A DNA stretch of 51,622 bases, from positions 1 to 51,622 of the forward strand of contig NDFF03000376.1 in the NCBI GenBank assembly GCA_002150815.3, written 5' to 3'. Of this stretch, positions 1 to 10,193 are shown piece by piece. The notes beneath the pieces were generated by a model. The model did not search any database. It had not been told where the DNA came from and worked only from the letters and a program-made list of their open reading frames with translations. Position 1 is the first letter of the stretch. Every line of letters begins with the position of its first letter. Source of the DNA: Grammothele lineata (Eukaryota > Basidiomycota > Agaricomycetes > Polyporales > Polyporaceae). The position numbers were made by a program, and so were the translations under genes.

Positions 1-463
1 ACTGAATGACCTATATACTGACATGTTTGACAATACATAGTTCAGACCGGTCTGACAGGTAGGGATTTTGCTGATGGATAAACAGCCTTCCCTTACTGTA
101 TGAACCGTGGAAAAGTGGGAGGCACTGGCATATGGTGGTCCAGGTGCAAGGCACTCTATATCTTTTTAGTCTTCATAGGCAGAGCATTTGTTTATATTTA
201 TTTATATCACAAACTCTCTGCATTAGATACATACGATAACTGCATAAAGAACTGCATGAAATCCAAGACAATACAGGTATGCAGTGACAAGCTGTACATA
301 TGATGCACTTTATTTCCAATAGGAGGGCTATACTTATACTCACTATCTAAACTATATTACTTTTCTCCTTTAACTTACACCTATTTGAGTGTGTAAGAAC
401 CTAATGCAACACTCAACAGTATATAACAAAATACATTAGTAGAGATACCCATAATGATAGAAA
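1..463. other. AT-rich stretch, no gene supported
   Basis: This stretch is clearly more AT-rich than the gene block to its right. It lies downstream of the stop codon of the sugar transporter. It has only short open frames with no recognisable protein and no clear splice structure. It probably holds 3' flanking DNA, and possibly old repeat DNA, but I see no terminal repeats that would prove this. Confidence 0.4.
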
Positions 464-3132
464 CTAATGATGTTGCAAAATACGACCCAGGCGCACTGTA
501 AGCACAAAGGCAATTACAGCAGACAGTCCACCTAATCTGTGTACAACCCAGGCAGTCAGCAAAGGTGGCAGGTCACCAAGATGTGTATGGTGGTACACTC
601 ACTGGTATATAATCACATAAGAATTGACACCACCACTAGATGCAAGGCCCTCCGCACGTGTATCTGGGGTTGTGCCACTGATTGATGGCGCTGTGCTAGA
701 CACAGAAGTAGCCTTGGTTGGATCAAGGAGTGCAAAAGTGACAGAAGCAAGGCCAGTCATAACAAATTGAGGTATAACAATGAAGATATTGTGGATGCCA
801 ATGATGATCCCTGCTTTACCTGCAAGGCCGGAGGGTGTCTGACTGTTTGGGGCCCCATCCTCTTCAGTACCGTCACCCTGAGCCAGAGTAGAAGTCTCCG
901 AAGTCATGAGCGAGTGTACGTCGACGTGGCTTGTGCGCGCCGCAGTGTTGTACAGCACAGCGCGGTCCGAAGATGAGTCACGATTGACATCACGCGAGCG
1001 CGCGCGACGATGGGGAGGCGACCGATCACTGTCCGAGGACTTGTTTGAGTCCATGGAGGCACTAGACGAAAACGAGCGCACATCCTCTTCCAGCGCCAGC
1101 GGCGACTGTGAAGAAGGTGAAGGCGGGTGAGTGAGCGCGGTGTGGGGCGAGGGCCCATCTTCGTCGTCCGAGCCGTCCGAGCCGACGAGGAATTGCCGTT
1201 CGTGTTCATCTCCGCCAAGGGTAGGAGAACCAGAGCGACGTCGAGTGCGCGTGTCGGCAAGAACGATGGCGCCGTCGTCTTCGCTAGGAGCGTCTCCGGT
1301 GAGAATGGCTTCGGCAAGCTAGTCACAGTTAGCGAGAGGTGTGGCGGCATTGACCGGCGACGCACAAGAGAAAAAGGAGCCCATTGCGTGATGGCCCACG
1401 AGAAACCGGTGAGCGTGGTGAAGACGGTGGCACCTGCGACACTAGAGTAGAAGCTAAGATGCGTCAGCACGCGCTCCGAGAAGAATCTGGTAGGCACCTA
1501 CAAGGTCGCGAACATGCACACAGCGAACACGACGTGACTTGTCGCCCAGAGGGTCGACAAACGGATCTTGACACGGTCGTTCAGTGCGGCCCAGGCGCTT
1601 TTCTTGCCGGTAGCGAACCTGCGATCCAGCGTCCGACGCGAGCGGGCGGATTCGGAGACGAGGAATGGTAAGAGAACATTTCCGGCGAGGCTGACGAGGG
1701 CGGAGTAGAATAGCGCACGGGTCCCGAGTCGAGTGGCCTCGTCATTAAGGCCGGGGTCGTCTGGAGAGAGCGACGAAGCACGTTTGTGGAGGTCGCCGAT
1801 GAAGGCAGTTGTGTAGAATAGGACCGGAAACCACCCTATCCAAGAGCTGCAGTAGTCATAGTCAGCAACCGCGATGACTGACTGGGTACGGGTAGATACT
1901 GACAAAAACTGGATAATGCACTGCAGACGTGGATTAGCTCCATGGGCGGCGCGTAGAATAGACGGCCACAGGACGTACGATTTGCCGGATGGCGGGCGGA
2001 AGCGAAAAGGCATTGTCCCACAGGTCACGGAGCTCGCGAAAGAGACTTTTGCTTTTTCCTCTAACGGCAGCCCATAGGATGAGTCGACGGTACGAGACCG
2101 CAGGCGATGGACAGACCTGGATGAAACGACGACCTTCTCCTTAGTGCAGAAAGCGGTAATTCCGTGCGTTGAAAGGAGGAGAATGGAGCCGACTACGGCG
2201 AGGACTTTGATCTCGGTGTCGCCAGGGAAGGGAAAGACCTCGGTCATGTCGACGTTGCCGCTAGAACACCGTTACTCGACGGCATGAGAGAATACGAAAG
2301 GAGACGTACATGAAGTAGCCCGCGACGCTACCGACGCCAAGCATGCGGGCAGCCCAGGCGTTCGCGTCTGCTTGTTCTGCCGAGGGGAGGACATCAACTA
2401 TCAGAGCGCGGTCGACGGCTTGAACTAGGTAGATGATGAGCAAACAAAACCCGAGGGCGGGGAACGGGCGGACCTGCGTTGATGGAGAAGTCGATGGTGA
2501 AGAGCGCCATGATCGCTAGACATATCGTGAGGGTATCGTTCTGGAGACGACGAGATGACATTCAGCACGTTAGCACGGGGATGTTTCGAGACGGGGTAAG
2601 AACGAGAACTGACCGATGAAGTACCATTGGGGAGGAACAAGGAAGCAAAGGGGCGGGTGAAGCCAAGCAGCAACATGGCCAAGGTGCAAATGACGCATCC
2701 AACGGTCATGTAGGGTCTGCGGCGGCCAAAGCGAGAAGTGGAGTTGTCGGCGAGAACGCCTGAGGAGGGATGAATGGGAGGGGAAGAGGAAGAGTGGGGA
2801 AGAGCGCACCGATGAGGGGTTGGACGACTAGGCCGGATATGGGGCCGGCAAGAAAGACGATGGCGACGGCGGCCTTGGAGAGGCCGAGGGAGAGGAGGTA
2901 AGGCGTGCCTTGGTCGAGGAAGAAGAGTTGAGGAGGGACTACGGGGGCGAAAATGGGCGGGACGCGCACCGTAGGACATCTCTACGGACCAGAAGACCTG
3001 GACGCCAAGGAGGCCGATGGTGATGGCGGGGAGTTGGGCCCATCTTGGGCCGAGGATGCGGGCGATGCCAGCGAGGTGGGCGTCGTGGCCGCCTTGTTCA
3101 GCGACGGGGATGGCAGAGAATCCGCCAGTCAT
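464..3132 (-). CDS. MFS sucrose/maltose-type sugar transporter
   Basis: Probable plasma-membrane proton-coupled disaccharide importer of the SUT / general alpha-glucoside permease type (fission yeast Sut1 relatives). My 12-exon model is 3132-2970, 2908-2810, 2759-2614, 2540-2474, 2424-2310, 2260-2117, 2060-1979, 1920-1904, 1846-1502, 1441-1366, 1318-603 and 536-464. It closes exactly to 680 aa. Seen: SVEMSYG then PYLLSLGLSKA in the first helices, the MFS signature SRFGRRRPYM, VQAVDRALIVDVLP, and SWIGWFPVLFYTTAFIGDL. A long acidic/Ser-rich cytosolic loop precedes the last two helices. The ATG at 3132 is chosen because the longer open frame upstream begins with TTG. Exon 8 is only 17 nt. The gene shares a 576-bp divergent promoter region with the ETF-QO gene. 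Family assignment is firm; the transported sugar is inferred. Confidence 0.85.
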
Positions 3133-3708
3133 GCTGGTTCTGGGACGGAGAGCTGGCGGTGTTGCCTGGCGAGTTTGGCGTGTGCGGTGGTGGCAGCTGG
3201 ACAAGTATAGTGCGCAGGTGGCGGAAGAAGCTGAACTCGAGGGTGAGCGGCGTGCTCGACGAGCGAGAAGGTGTTGCAGCTGTCGTCGACAGTGTCCAGA
3301 GACCGCAGTGGCCCGCGACGCGCCCGCGACACCTCAGTCCAACGCGGGGCGGGCGTCTCCGGTCGTTCCGCTGGAGCCGGGGGCGTCTAACCGGCGTCTG
3401 GAGGAGAACAGAGTCCGCGGGGTCCCTGCAGGAACTCCGGCCGCTGCATTGAGCCACGTGGAACGGAGCAAAAGTCGCGTGATTGCGCTGAGAGCGAATG
3501 GTGACGTCCGGATTGCCGGGCGCTTACAGACACGGTCATCTTCTCCAAGGCTGGCTCAAGTCGCGTGTCGTTTGGCTCGTTTGGTCGTCCCCGCATCTCC
3601 CCCTCCTTCCCCGCATTCCTCTGCTCACGACCGCCGTCAGACTCCTCGCCGCACACAAAAACTGTTGCATCCTGCTAGCCTCGGTCGACGTCCTACCGCC
3701 GTACTCGT
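3133..3708. promoter_or_regulatory. Divergent intergenic region, transporter / ETF-QO
   Basis: This 576-bp gap separates two genes transcribed away from each other, so it should carry both promoters. The part next to the ETF-QO start is rich in C/T runs, as is common in basidiomycete promoters. Long open frames cross it on both strands, but they resemble no protein and reflect GC richness. No clear TATA box was found. Confidence 0.45.
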
Positions 3709-5771
3709 ATGCTCGCCCGCTGTCGCCCCGCCCTCCGGCCTTCGTCCCTCCGCCGTTCTCTACACACCACCTCAGTTCTCCGACGCGAGCTATTCGACCC
3801 CAACAATGTCGACCGTGCCGCAGACGACGTCGACGTCTGCATAGTGGGCGGCGGCCCCGCTGGGCTTAGCGCTGCCATCCGCCTCAAGCAGCTCGAACGC
3901 GAGCACGGTCGGGAAGTCCGCGTCGTCCTTCTCGAGAAAGGTTCAGAAGTAGGTGCGCCTCCCTTTCTTTTCCCTCCTCTCGTTTCAGTACTCACCTCTT
4001 CCTAGGCTCCCATATTCTCTCGGGCGCCGTCCTCGAACCCCGCGCTCTCGACGAGCTTCTCCCCGACTGGGCCTCCCGCGACGACCACCCTCTCACCCAA
4101 CCCACCACCTCCACCTCCATGCGCTTCATGACCCGCAACGCCTCCTTCCGCATCCCCCAACCTCCCGTCATGGCCAAGACCGGTACCTACGTCATCTCCC
4201 TCTCCCGCGTCACCGCCTGGCTTGGTGCCATCGCCGAAGAGATGGGTGTCGAGGTCTACCCAGGCTTTGCCGGCGCCGGCCTCGTCTACAGCGACGATGG
4301 TCGCAGCGTCCTAGGCGTCCGCACAAATGAGGTCGGCCTCGACAGGCAGGGCCGCATGAAGGACTCGTTCGAGCCTGGTATGGAGTTTCGCGCCCGTGTC
4401 ACCCTCCTCGCAGAGGGCGCCCACGGTTCGCTCTCCAAGGAAGCCATTCGCCGCTTCAAGCTCCGCGAGGGGCGCGATCCCCAAACGTACGGCCTCGGCC
4501 TCAAGGAGGTCTGGCGCGTCGACCCAAGCAAGCACGAACCCGGCAAGGTCGTCCACACCATGGGCTGGCCGCTCGATTTCAGGACGTACGGCGGTGGCTG
4601 GGTTTATCACATGGATGGCGGCTTGGTCACCCTCGGCCTCGTCGTCGGTCTCGACTACGAGAACCCATATTTGAGCCCGTATCGCGAACTCCAGGTACGT
4701 ATGTGCCCGTCGTGCTACCTGTTGCTTTACTGACGCTGTCCCCCCAACAGCGCATGAAGCACCATCCGTACTTCCGCGATCTCTTAGGCGGCGACTCAAC
4801 TCGCATCGCGTACGGGGCGCGCGTTCTCAACGAAGGTGGACTCCAAGCCGTTCCCCAGCTCCATTTTCCCGGCGGCGCCCTCATCGGCTGTTCCGCCGGC
4901 TTCGTGAACGTCGCCAAAATCAAGGGCACGCACAACGCGATGAAGAGCGGCATGCTCGCCGCGGAGGCCGCCTATGATGCGCTCGCCGACGAGCCCGGAG
5001 AGGACGCGACCGACCTCAGCGCGTACGAGGACAAGCTCAATCAAAGCTGGGTTCACGAGGATCTGTACGAGGTCCGGAACGTCCGGCCATCGTTCCAGAC
5101 GCCGCTCGGGCTCTGGGGAGGCGTCGCCTACTCTGGCCTTGACACTCTTCTCTTGCGCGGCCAGACCCCTTGGACGTTCAGGAATACGAAGGGTCTCAGC
5201 GACGCGGCACACACCAAGCCCGCGCGCGACTGCGAGCCCATCAACTATCCGCCTTTCGAACCGCCGCTCTCGACGGACCTCTTGACGAGCGTGAGTCTGA
5301 CGGGCACCAATCACGCCGAGGACCAGCCCGTCCATCTGAGGGTAAGAAGATACCAGACACCCGAAGAGGACGCAGGCGCCGAAGGGCAGGAGCGCGACAA
5401 GGGTTTGAGGACCGAGCGGTGGACAGAGGACGCCGAGGTGCGACGGGAACACGTAAGGGTGAACGTCGGCGAATACGCGGGTCTTCTCGGGCGCGGCTGC
5501 CCGGCGCAGGTGTACGAGTACGTAGAGGATGAGGGCGTCGTGGACAAGCCGGTGGACGGTGCCGATATCGAGAAGGTCGGCTGGGAGGGACGACGACTAG
5601 TCATCAACTCGCAAAACTGCATTCACTGCAAATTCTGCGACGTCAAGGTGCCTACGCAGGATATTACCTGGACCGTGCCCGAAGGCGGGGGCGGTCCGAA
5701 ATATAGTGCGTGCTTCGTTCCATGTCCGTACGAGGTATACGACTGATCCGCTGCTTTCAGCTGTCACATAG
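3709..5771 (+). CDS. ETFDH: Electron transfer flavoprotein-ubiquinone oxidoreductase, mitochondrial
   Basis: Inner mitochondrial membrane flavoprotein that passes electrons from reduced ETF (fatty-acid and amino-acid oxidation) to ubiquinone. Model: 3709-3952, 4006-4694, 4751-5705 and 5761-5771, giving 632 aa, the usual family size. Seen: an Arg/Ser-rich mitochondrial presequence in the first ~25 residues; the FAD-binding GGGPAGLSAA at about 47-57; the family block GCSAGFVNVAKIKGTHNAMK; and C-terminal 4Fe-4S ligands, one Cys in GCPAQVYEY (about 560) plus CIHCKFC (about 597-603). The family ends in GGGPKY plus a few residues. I therefore propose an 11-nt last exon after an intron at 5706-5760, ending KYTVT. 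Without that splice the frame stops at 5746 with a Cys-containing tail that does not fit the family. The start ATG at 3709 is the first in frame with the presequence. Confidence 0.93.
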
Positions 5772-6122
5772 ATTACACACGTCGACTGGCTTTAACGAGC
5801 GTGTCCCCTTTTGTAGCATACTTAATGCACGGATTGACGTCATCGTCTGTGTACGGGTGGGAACTCCGTTCTACAACGACAATAGCGCAACATGGGATAC
5901 GTCGCGCCCACGTGGATAGACCCACCACTGCCCGACCGTGAGAGGTATAGGTAAGTGTTCCGGCACCTAAGTTAAGAAGCAGAGCTTGTTGTCCGCAGGC
6001 GCCGGTCGGCCTCTTGAACTCGGACCACCACTCTCTCGGTACGCATACCATGACTGCCGTTCTCTTCGACGACTAACCCTAGTACGAAAGAGATTCCCCC
6101 AAACCCCACTATTGATACAGGG
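5772..6122. other. Intergenic gap, no gene
   Basis: A 351-bp gap between two genes on the same strand. It should hold the 3' end of the ETF-QO transcript and the promoter of the F-box-like gene. No RNA gene, repeat or clear TATA box was seen. Confidence 0.4.
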
Positions 6123-7444
6123 ATGCTTCACCTACCTCCGGAGCTTATAGACGCTGTCGTCCGGTTTTTTGCTGGCGACAACCACACCCTCGGCGCCGTT
6201 AGTCTCGCCTGCCGAACATTTCTCCCCATCGCGCGCCGCCATCTCTTCATCGTGGTCAGCGTATGGGGTCTCGGAGAGCCGTATACGGAAGAATATCTCC
6301 ACGCCGTACGCGAACTCGTCATCCGCCCGATAGAGTCCGCAGAAATGCGCGGTCGGACGCCAGACGTGGACAAAGTCATAGCGTACGTCAAGCAGCTACA
6401 GGGAGAGCGTCTCCCGAAGCTCTCTACATTTCGAGCTGTCGGCTTCCGTGGGATTTCATTACTGCACGAATTCCATACGCTATGGGACGCCTTGGAGACA
6501 CTGGCCCCGCAGGTAGTGACGCTACGGCTGGAAGATATGGTCGTCGGGGGCTGGTCGTTCATCCGACACTTCTCTCCGAGCCTCCGCAGGATCGACATGC
6601 GCGACATTCGGTTCATCACATGCGCGCCGGATGGGGTGGAAATGACTTCCATGGATGAAACGGCGGCCCCCACGCTGAGGCAGCTCGTTTTCCGCGGAAC
6701 AGTCGGCCGGGGCTGGGACGTATCGGGGACGATCGTGTCCCTTCTTGCTCAAGGGCCTACGGGACGCTGCCTAGAGGAGTTAATACTGGACCCTAAGAAC
6801 AGGTTTCATCACGCCGTGTTGCAGCTGTTTGGGAATAGCGTGCGGCATCTGGCAATAAGTCTCAGCAGCTTGATTGGTGAGCTATTCCCCGTTGAGACTG
6901 GAACGAGCCCGCTAATCGTTGTGCACGACGCAGCGTCGGGAGCGAAAGACAGCGTTCTGCGACGATACACGGGCCTACGAGAGTTGACGGTGTTTATGCA
7001 GCCCTATAAGCACGCTGTAGGCGCGTGGTATCTCCTTCCGACTTTGTTACAGCGGGAGATAGAGTCGGGAGAGATGCACCTTCTGCGTGTCGCACTCGAC
7101 GTAGATTGGGGAGGGGTGAGACTCGCACTGCAGGATGTGGTCGATTGGGCGGCGCTGGATAAAGTGGACGAGATCCTGGACGAGGACAAGTTTGAGAAGC
7201 TGGAAATATTCGAAATCGTTTTATTGCTGAGGAGAAAAGGATACAGTGAAGACAAGCTCAAGCAGATGGTAGACGCAGGGGACCTGACGGAACATCTCAA
7301 GGTCCGACTTCCGATATCTATGGGGGCTGGAAAGTTGGTCATACGGTGTGCGGGGATGGAAAATGGCGACGTGGTGCAGGCGGTAAGCGAGTCTCAGTAC
7401 CGCACGCAGCTATGCTGACGTCTTGGCAGGCATTAGGAGAATAG
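6123..7444 (+). CDS. F-box-like protein of unknown target
   Basis: A probable F-box-like protein. The N-terminus LPPELIDAVVRFFAG, followed by LGAVSLACRTFLPIARRHLF, has the helix pattern of the degenerate F-box seen in the large Agaricomycete F-box families, which recruit substrates to SCF ubiquitin ligases through Skp1. The rest (about 370 residues) alternates leucine-rich and beta-like stretches without clear repeats. The first exon, 6123-7382, is uninterrupted. An unspliced reading would stop at 7418. I prefer a final 47-nt intron (7383-7429) because it starts GTAAGC, ends CAG and has a near-perfect branch site GCTGAC 14-19 nt before its end. The protein would then end in ALGE at 7444 (424 aa). 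The target is unknown. The gene converges on histidinol phosphatase with an 8-bp gap. Confidence 0.7.
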
Positions 7445-7452
7445 GATGTTGA

Positions 7453-8510
7453 TTATTGCCCCTCGAGACATTTCCAGAACTTATGATCCCACCAATGTCC
7501 CGGCACTTTGAGAGCCACAGTCGGCCGCCCTCCCGCGTTCTTCTCCCCATCGGAGCTCATGAGCGTCCAAAGCTTGTCGATGCCCACTCTGCGAGCGTAT
7601 TCCACCAACTTGTGATAGTTGAGCCCTACGGCGTGTGGACCATGGCTGTCGTCGGAGAGCGTGAACCTGCCGCCCGCCGCCAAGATGATCTGTACGCGCC
7701 GGTGAACACAGGAATGCAGTCAGAGACCGTCGTGCGCACCTCTACGATGTCGGGCGCAGGGTAAGCAGCGTCCCAGCCCTTCCGGAAGGCGGCGGCATTG
7801 AGCTCGAAGAGCGCCCCATAGGAGACGGCGAACTGAACGTTTCTCCGGACACGCTCGAGCGCATCAGGGTACGCTGCAAACTGCAGCGTAGGCGCGTAGA
7901 GACGGCATAGGTCGAAATGGCCTATGACCTCTGGGTGAAATCGTTGCATGACTTCGTACTGGGCATCAAGATAAGCGCAGAGAAAAGTGGACGTTCTAGC
8001 TGGGTCGGAGTCATCGGCGGACGGAGCGAGACTGGAGAGTGCCTTGGTGTAGGTGGGGAGGTCAAAGTCGATGGGGATGCCGTTGACATGGTGGACGGAT
8101 CCGACAATGTACTCGATGCGAGGGCCGTGCCTAGAAAGGAGGGTGGAGAGATTGTCGAGGTCGAGGGGGGTGATGGATTCCGTTTCGAGCCCCACAAGGA
8201 GAGCGATTTGACCGGCATATTTTGTCTTTAGACGGTGCGCCTCGGTCAGAAAGGCTTCAAACTGCGTCGCGAGAGCGTCGAGAGTGACATCGACCTGGCG
8301 ATCGCGTCAACAACACCGAAAGACAGGACGGCGGATGTAGGCGATGCGGACCTCTTCCGGGTAGAGGTCCTGTGTGCGGTAGCGAGGGACGTGTTCGGTG
8401 AGGCCGTAGAGCTCGAAGCCGCTTTCGATGGCTTTGAGGACGACGTCTTCGAGGGAGCCGACTGCGTGTTTGCAGAACTGGCCCGAGTGGGAGTGGTGAC
8501 TGTACGGCAT
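7453..8510 (-). CDS. HIS2: Histidinol-phosphatase (PHP family)
   Basis: Dephosphorylates L-histidinol phosphate, the penultimate-stage hydrolysis of histidine biosynthesis (EC 3.1.3.15). Model: 8510-8352, 8294-7740 and 7689-7453, giving 316 aa; yeast His2 is similar in size. Metal-binding PHP motifs are in place: HSHSGQFC at the N-terminus, GLTEHVPR about 30 residues on, GLETE, GSVHHVNG in the middle, VIGHFDLCR, and FTLSDDSHGP near the C-terminus. The first intron uses the less common donor GTCCGC. It is required to join YPEE to VDVTLDAL in frame, and is supported by the family order of these blocks. The protein ends in CLEGQ, only 8 bp from the convergent F-box-like gene. Confidence 0.92.
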
Positions 8511-9103
8511 CGGATGGGGAGATGGAGAAGAGGGGAAAAGGGTTCAGCTTGGGACTGGAGATAGATTATCTTGGACCCTCGGTGTTGTTGGTGCGCCCGC
8601 CACAAGTTGCAAGGGAAGCACGCCACGAGCGGAGCAAATCCGAGCGGATATATTCATGATACCCGTACCTAGCAAATACATCATGCCAGTACACCATTCT
8701 CCGAACATACAAACTACGCTGACGGTCTGGTAGGTGGCTGGCATGGGCGCCCGGAAGAGATGATAGAGGAGAGACGAGACGAGACGGGGCGACGCCGGTG
8801 GCGAAAGGAAACAGGCGAGGAAAGTGAACGGAGATGCGGCAGGGGAGAGGGTCGGACTGAGAGCTCTGAGGAACTCGCCGTCGTCGGAGGCAGCGCTGAG
8901 CCGTGCTCCGCGAGGCCGGGGACAAGCCGGGGAGGAAGAGGAGGAAGAGAGCGCCGGTGAGCCGAAACCCGCGGCCCTGGCTTCTACGGGCGCCACTCCG
9001 CCCTCTGCCCTCGACCGCCATCTCCCCGCACTCAGCCCTCTCTCTCTTCACGTCGCCCCCGCATCCTCATTCTTGCACCTCACCACATCTCTAACGAACA
9101 CCA
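8511..9103. promoter_or_regulatory. Divergent intergenic region, HIS2 / RAD6
   Basis: A 593-bp gap between two genes pointing outward. It should hold both promoters. The half nearest RAD6 is C/T-rich on the plus strand. No obvious TATA box or Gcn4-like TGACTC element stands out. Open frames here are GC artefacts. Confidence 0.4.
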
Positions 9104-9749
9104 ATGGTCAGTGCCATATTTTGCACATCTCGTCGCTCCAGTCTTGACCTTACATCCGCTCTAGTCCACCAACTGTCGCCGCCGCCTCATCCGTGACTTC
9201 AAGCGGCTCTCCACCGAGCCCCCAGAAGGAATCTCGGGCAGCCCATGTCCAGACAACATCATGCTCTGGAACGCGGTCATATTTGGTCCAGGTTCGTCTG
9301 CCCTCTTCGCTCTTCTCACTCGGGTGACCCAACCATTCCTTCGTGGCGCCCGCTGACCGCCGCCTCTAGCCGATACGCCATTCGAAGACGGGACATTCAA
9401 ACTGACCCTCACATTCGACGAGTCATACCCCAACAAACCTCCCACAGTCAAGTTCCTCTCGCGGATGTTCCATCCAAACGTCTACGCCAACGGCGAGCTC
9501 TGTCTCGACATCCTCCAGAACCGCTGGTCCCCCACCTACGATGTCGCCGCGATCTTGACGTCCATCCAATCCCTCCTCCATGACCCCAACCCCAACAGCC
9601 CAGCCAACGCAGAAGCCGCCCAGCTCTACCGTGAGAACATGAAGGAGTACGTCAGACGCGTCCGTGCGACCGTCGAGGACAGTTGGCTCGATCCCGAGGA
9701 GCAGGCAGCGATGGAGCAGGACTCGGCAGGCACAGGGCAAGCGCAGTGA
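9104..9749 (+). CDS. RAD6: Ubiquitin-conjugating enzyme E2 Rad6/Ubc2
   Basis: E2 enzyme that, with Bre1-type and Rad18-type ligases, monoubiquitinates histone H2B and PCNA, and acts in the N-degron pathway. Model: ATG alone as exon 1 (9104-9106), then 9165-9291 and 9370-9749, giving 169 aa. The reading begins [16 protein letters not shown], matching Rad6 but with CRRR where most have ARRR. The catalytic Cys sits in [19 protein letters not shown], followed by [20 protein letters not shown] and the Rad6 helix around [15 protein letters not shown] 17-residue tail rich in E and Q (ending GTGQAQ) extends past the core; acidic tails are known from yeast Rad6, while many fungal homologues lack one. 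The start is fixed by the one-codon exon: only splicing ATG to TCC at 9165 gives the family N-terminus. Confidence 0.95.
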
Positions 9750-10193
9750 GCAGGGGCGACTCGCGTCGCCAGTGAGTCGTTCGTTCTTTGGTTACTCCCC
9801 GGCGAGGGCATCAGACCACACGGTTGTGTACGATTCGTGCGAGTAATAGTGCACCGTGGCACTTGTACGGCTATCTTACTATCTCATACCTATTTCCGGC
9901 TGTCTTTGTATCAATTGACCATCAGTCCCGTTATGTTCACCGCGTTCCTCGACGTGCATGTCCCTTAAACCAACCACAAGTTCTGTCAGCCCGGCCCGCG
10001 CACCGGAGCGGCCCGTCCCCTCGAGGAAAGCGACATCGTAGCGTGCAAACTTGAAAGTCCATCTAACGTACATGGAGAGGCCCAAACGACTATCCTGTCG
10101 ACTCGCGTGTCCGTGGACAGTTCAGCTTCGCCAACCAGCTTCTGCTCCTGCGCGGAGACTCCGTACAGGCCGACGAACCGCAGCGCTGCAGTC
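9750..10193. other. Convergent 3' intergenic region
   Basis: A 444-bp stretch between the stop codons of RAD6 (plus) and the phosphatase gene (minus). It should contain both 3' untranslated regions. No gene, RNA or repeat was seen. Confidence 0.4.

Noticed and set aside
5706..5746. Unspliced C-terminus of ETF-QO (13 extra residues ending EVYD)
   Set aside because: The family ends shortly after GGGPKY. A standard intron with TTTCAG gives that ending, so the longer tail is less likely.
8760..9147. Overlapping plus-strand frames upstream of RAD6
   Set aside because: The true RAD6 start is a one-codon exon at 9104. The upstream frames are leader sequence.
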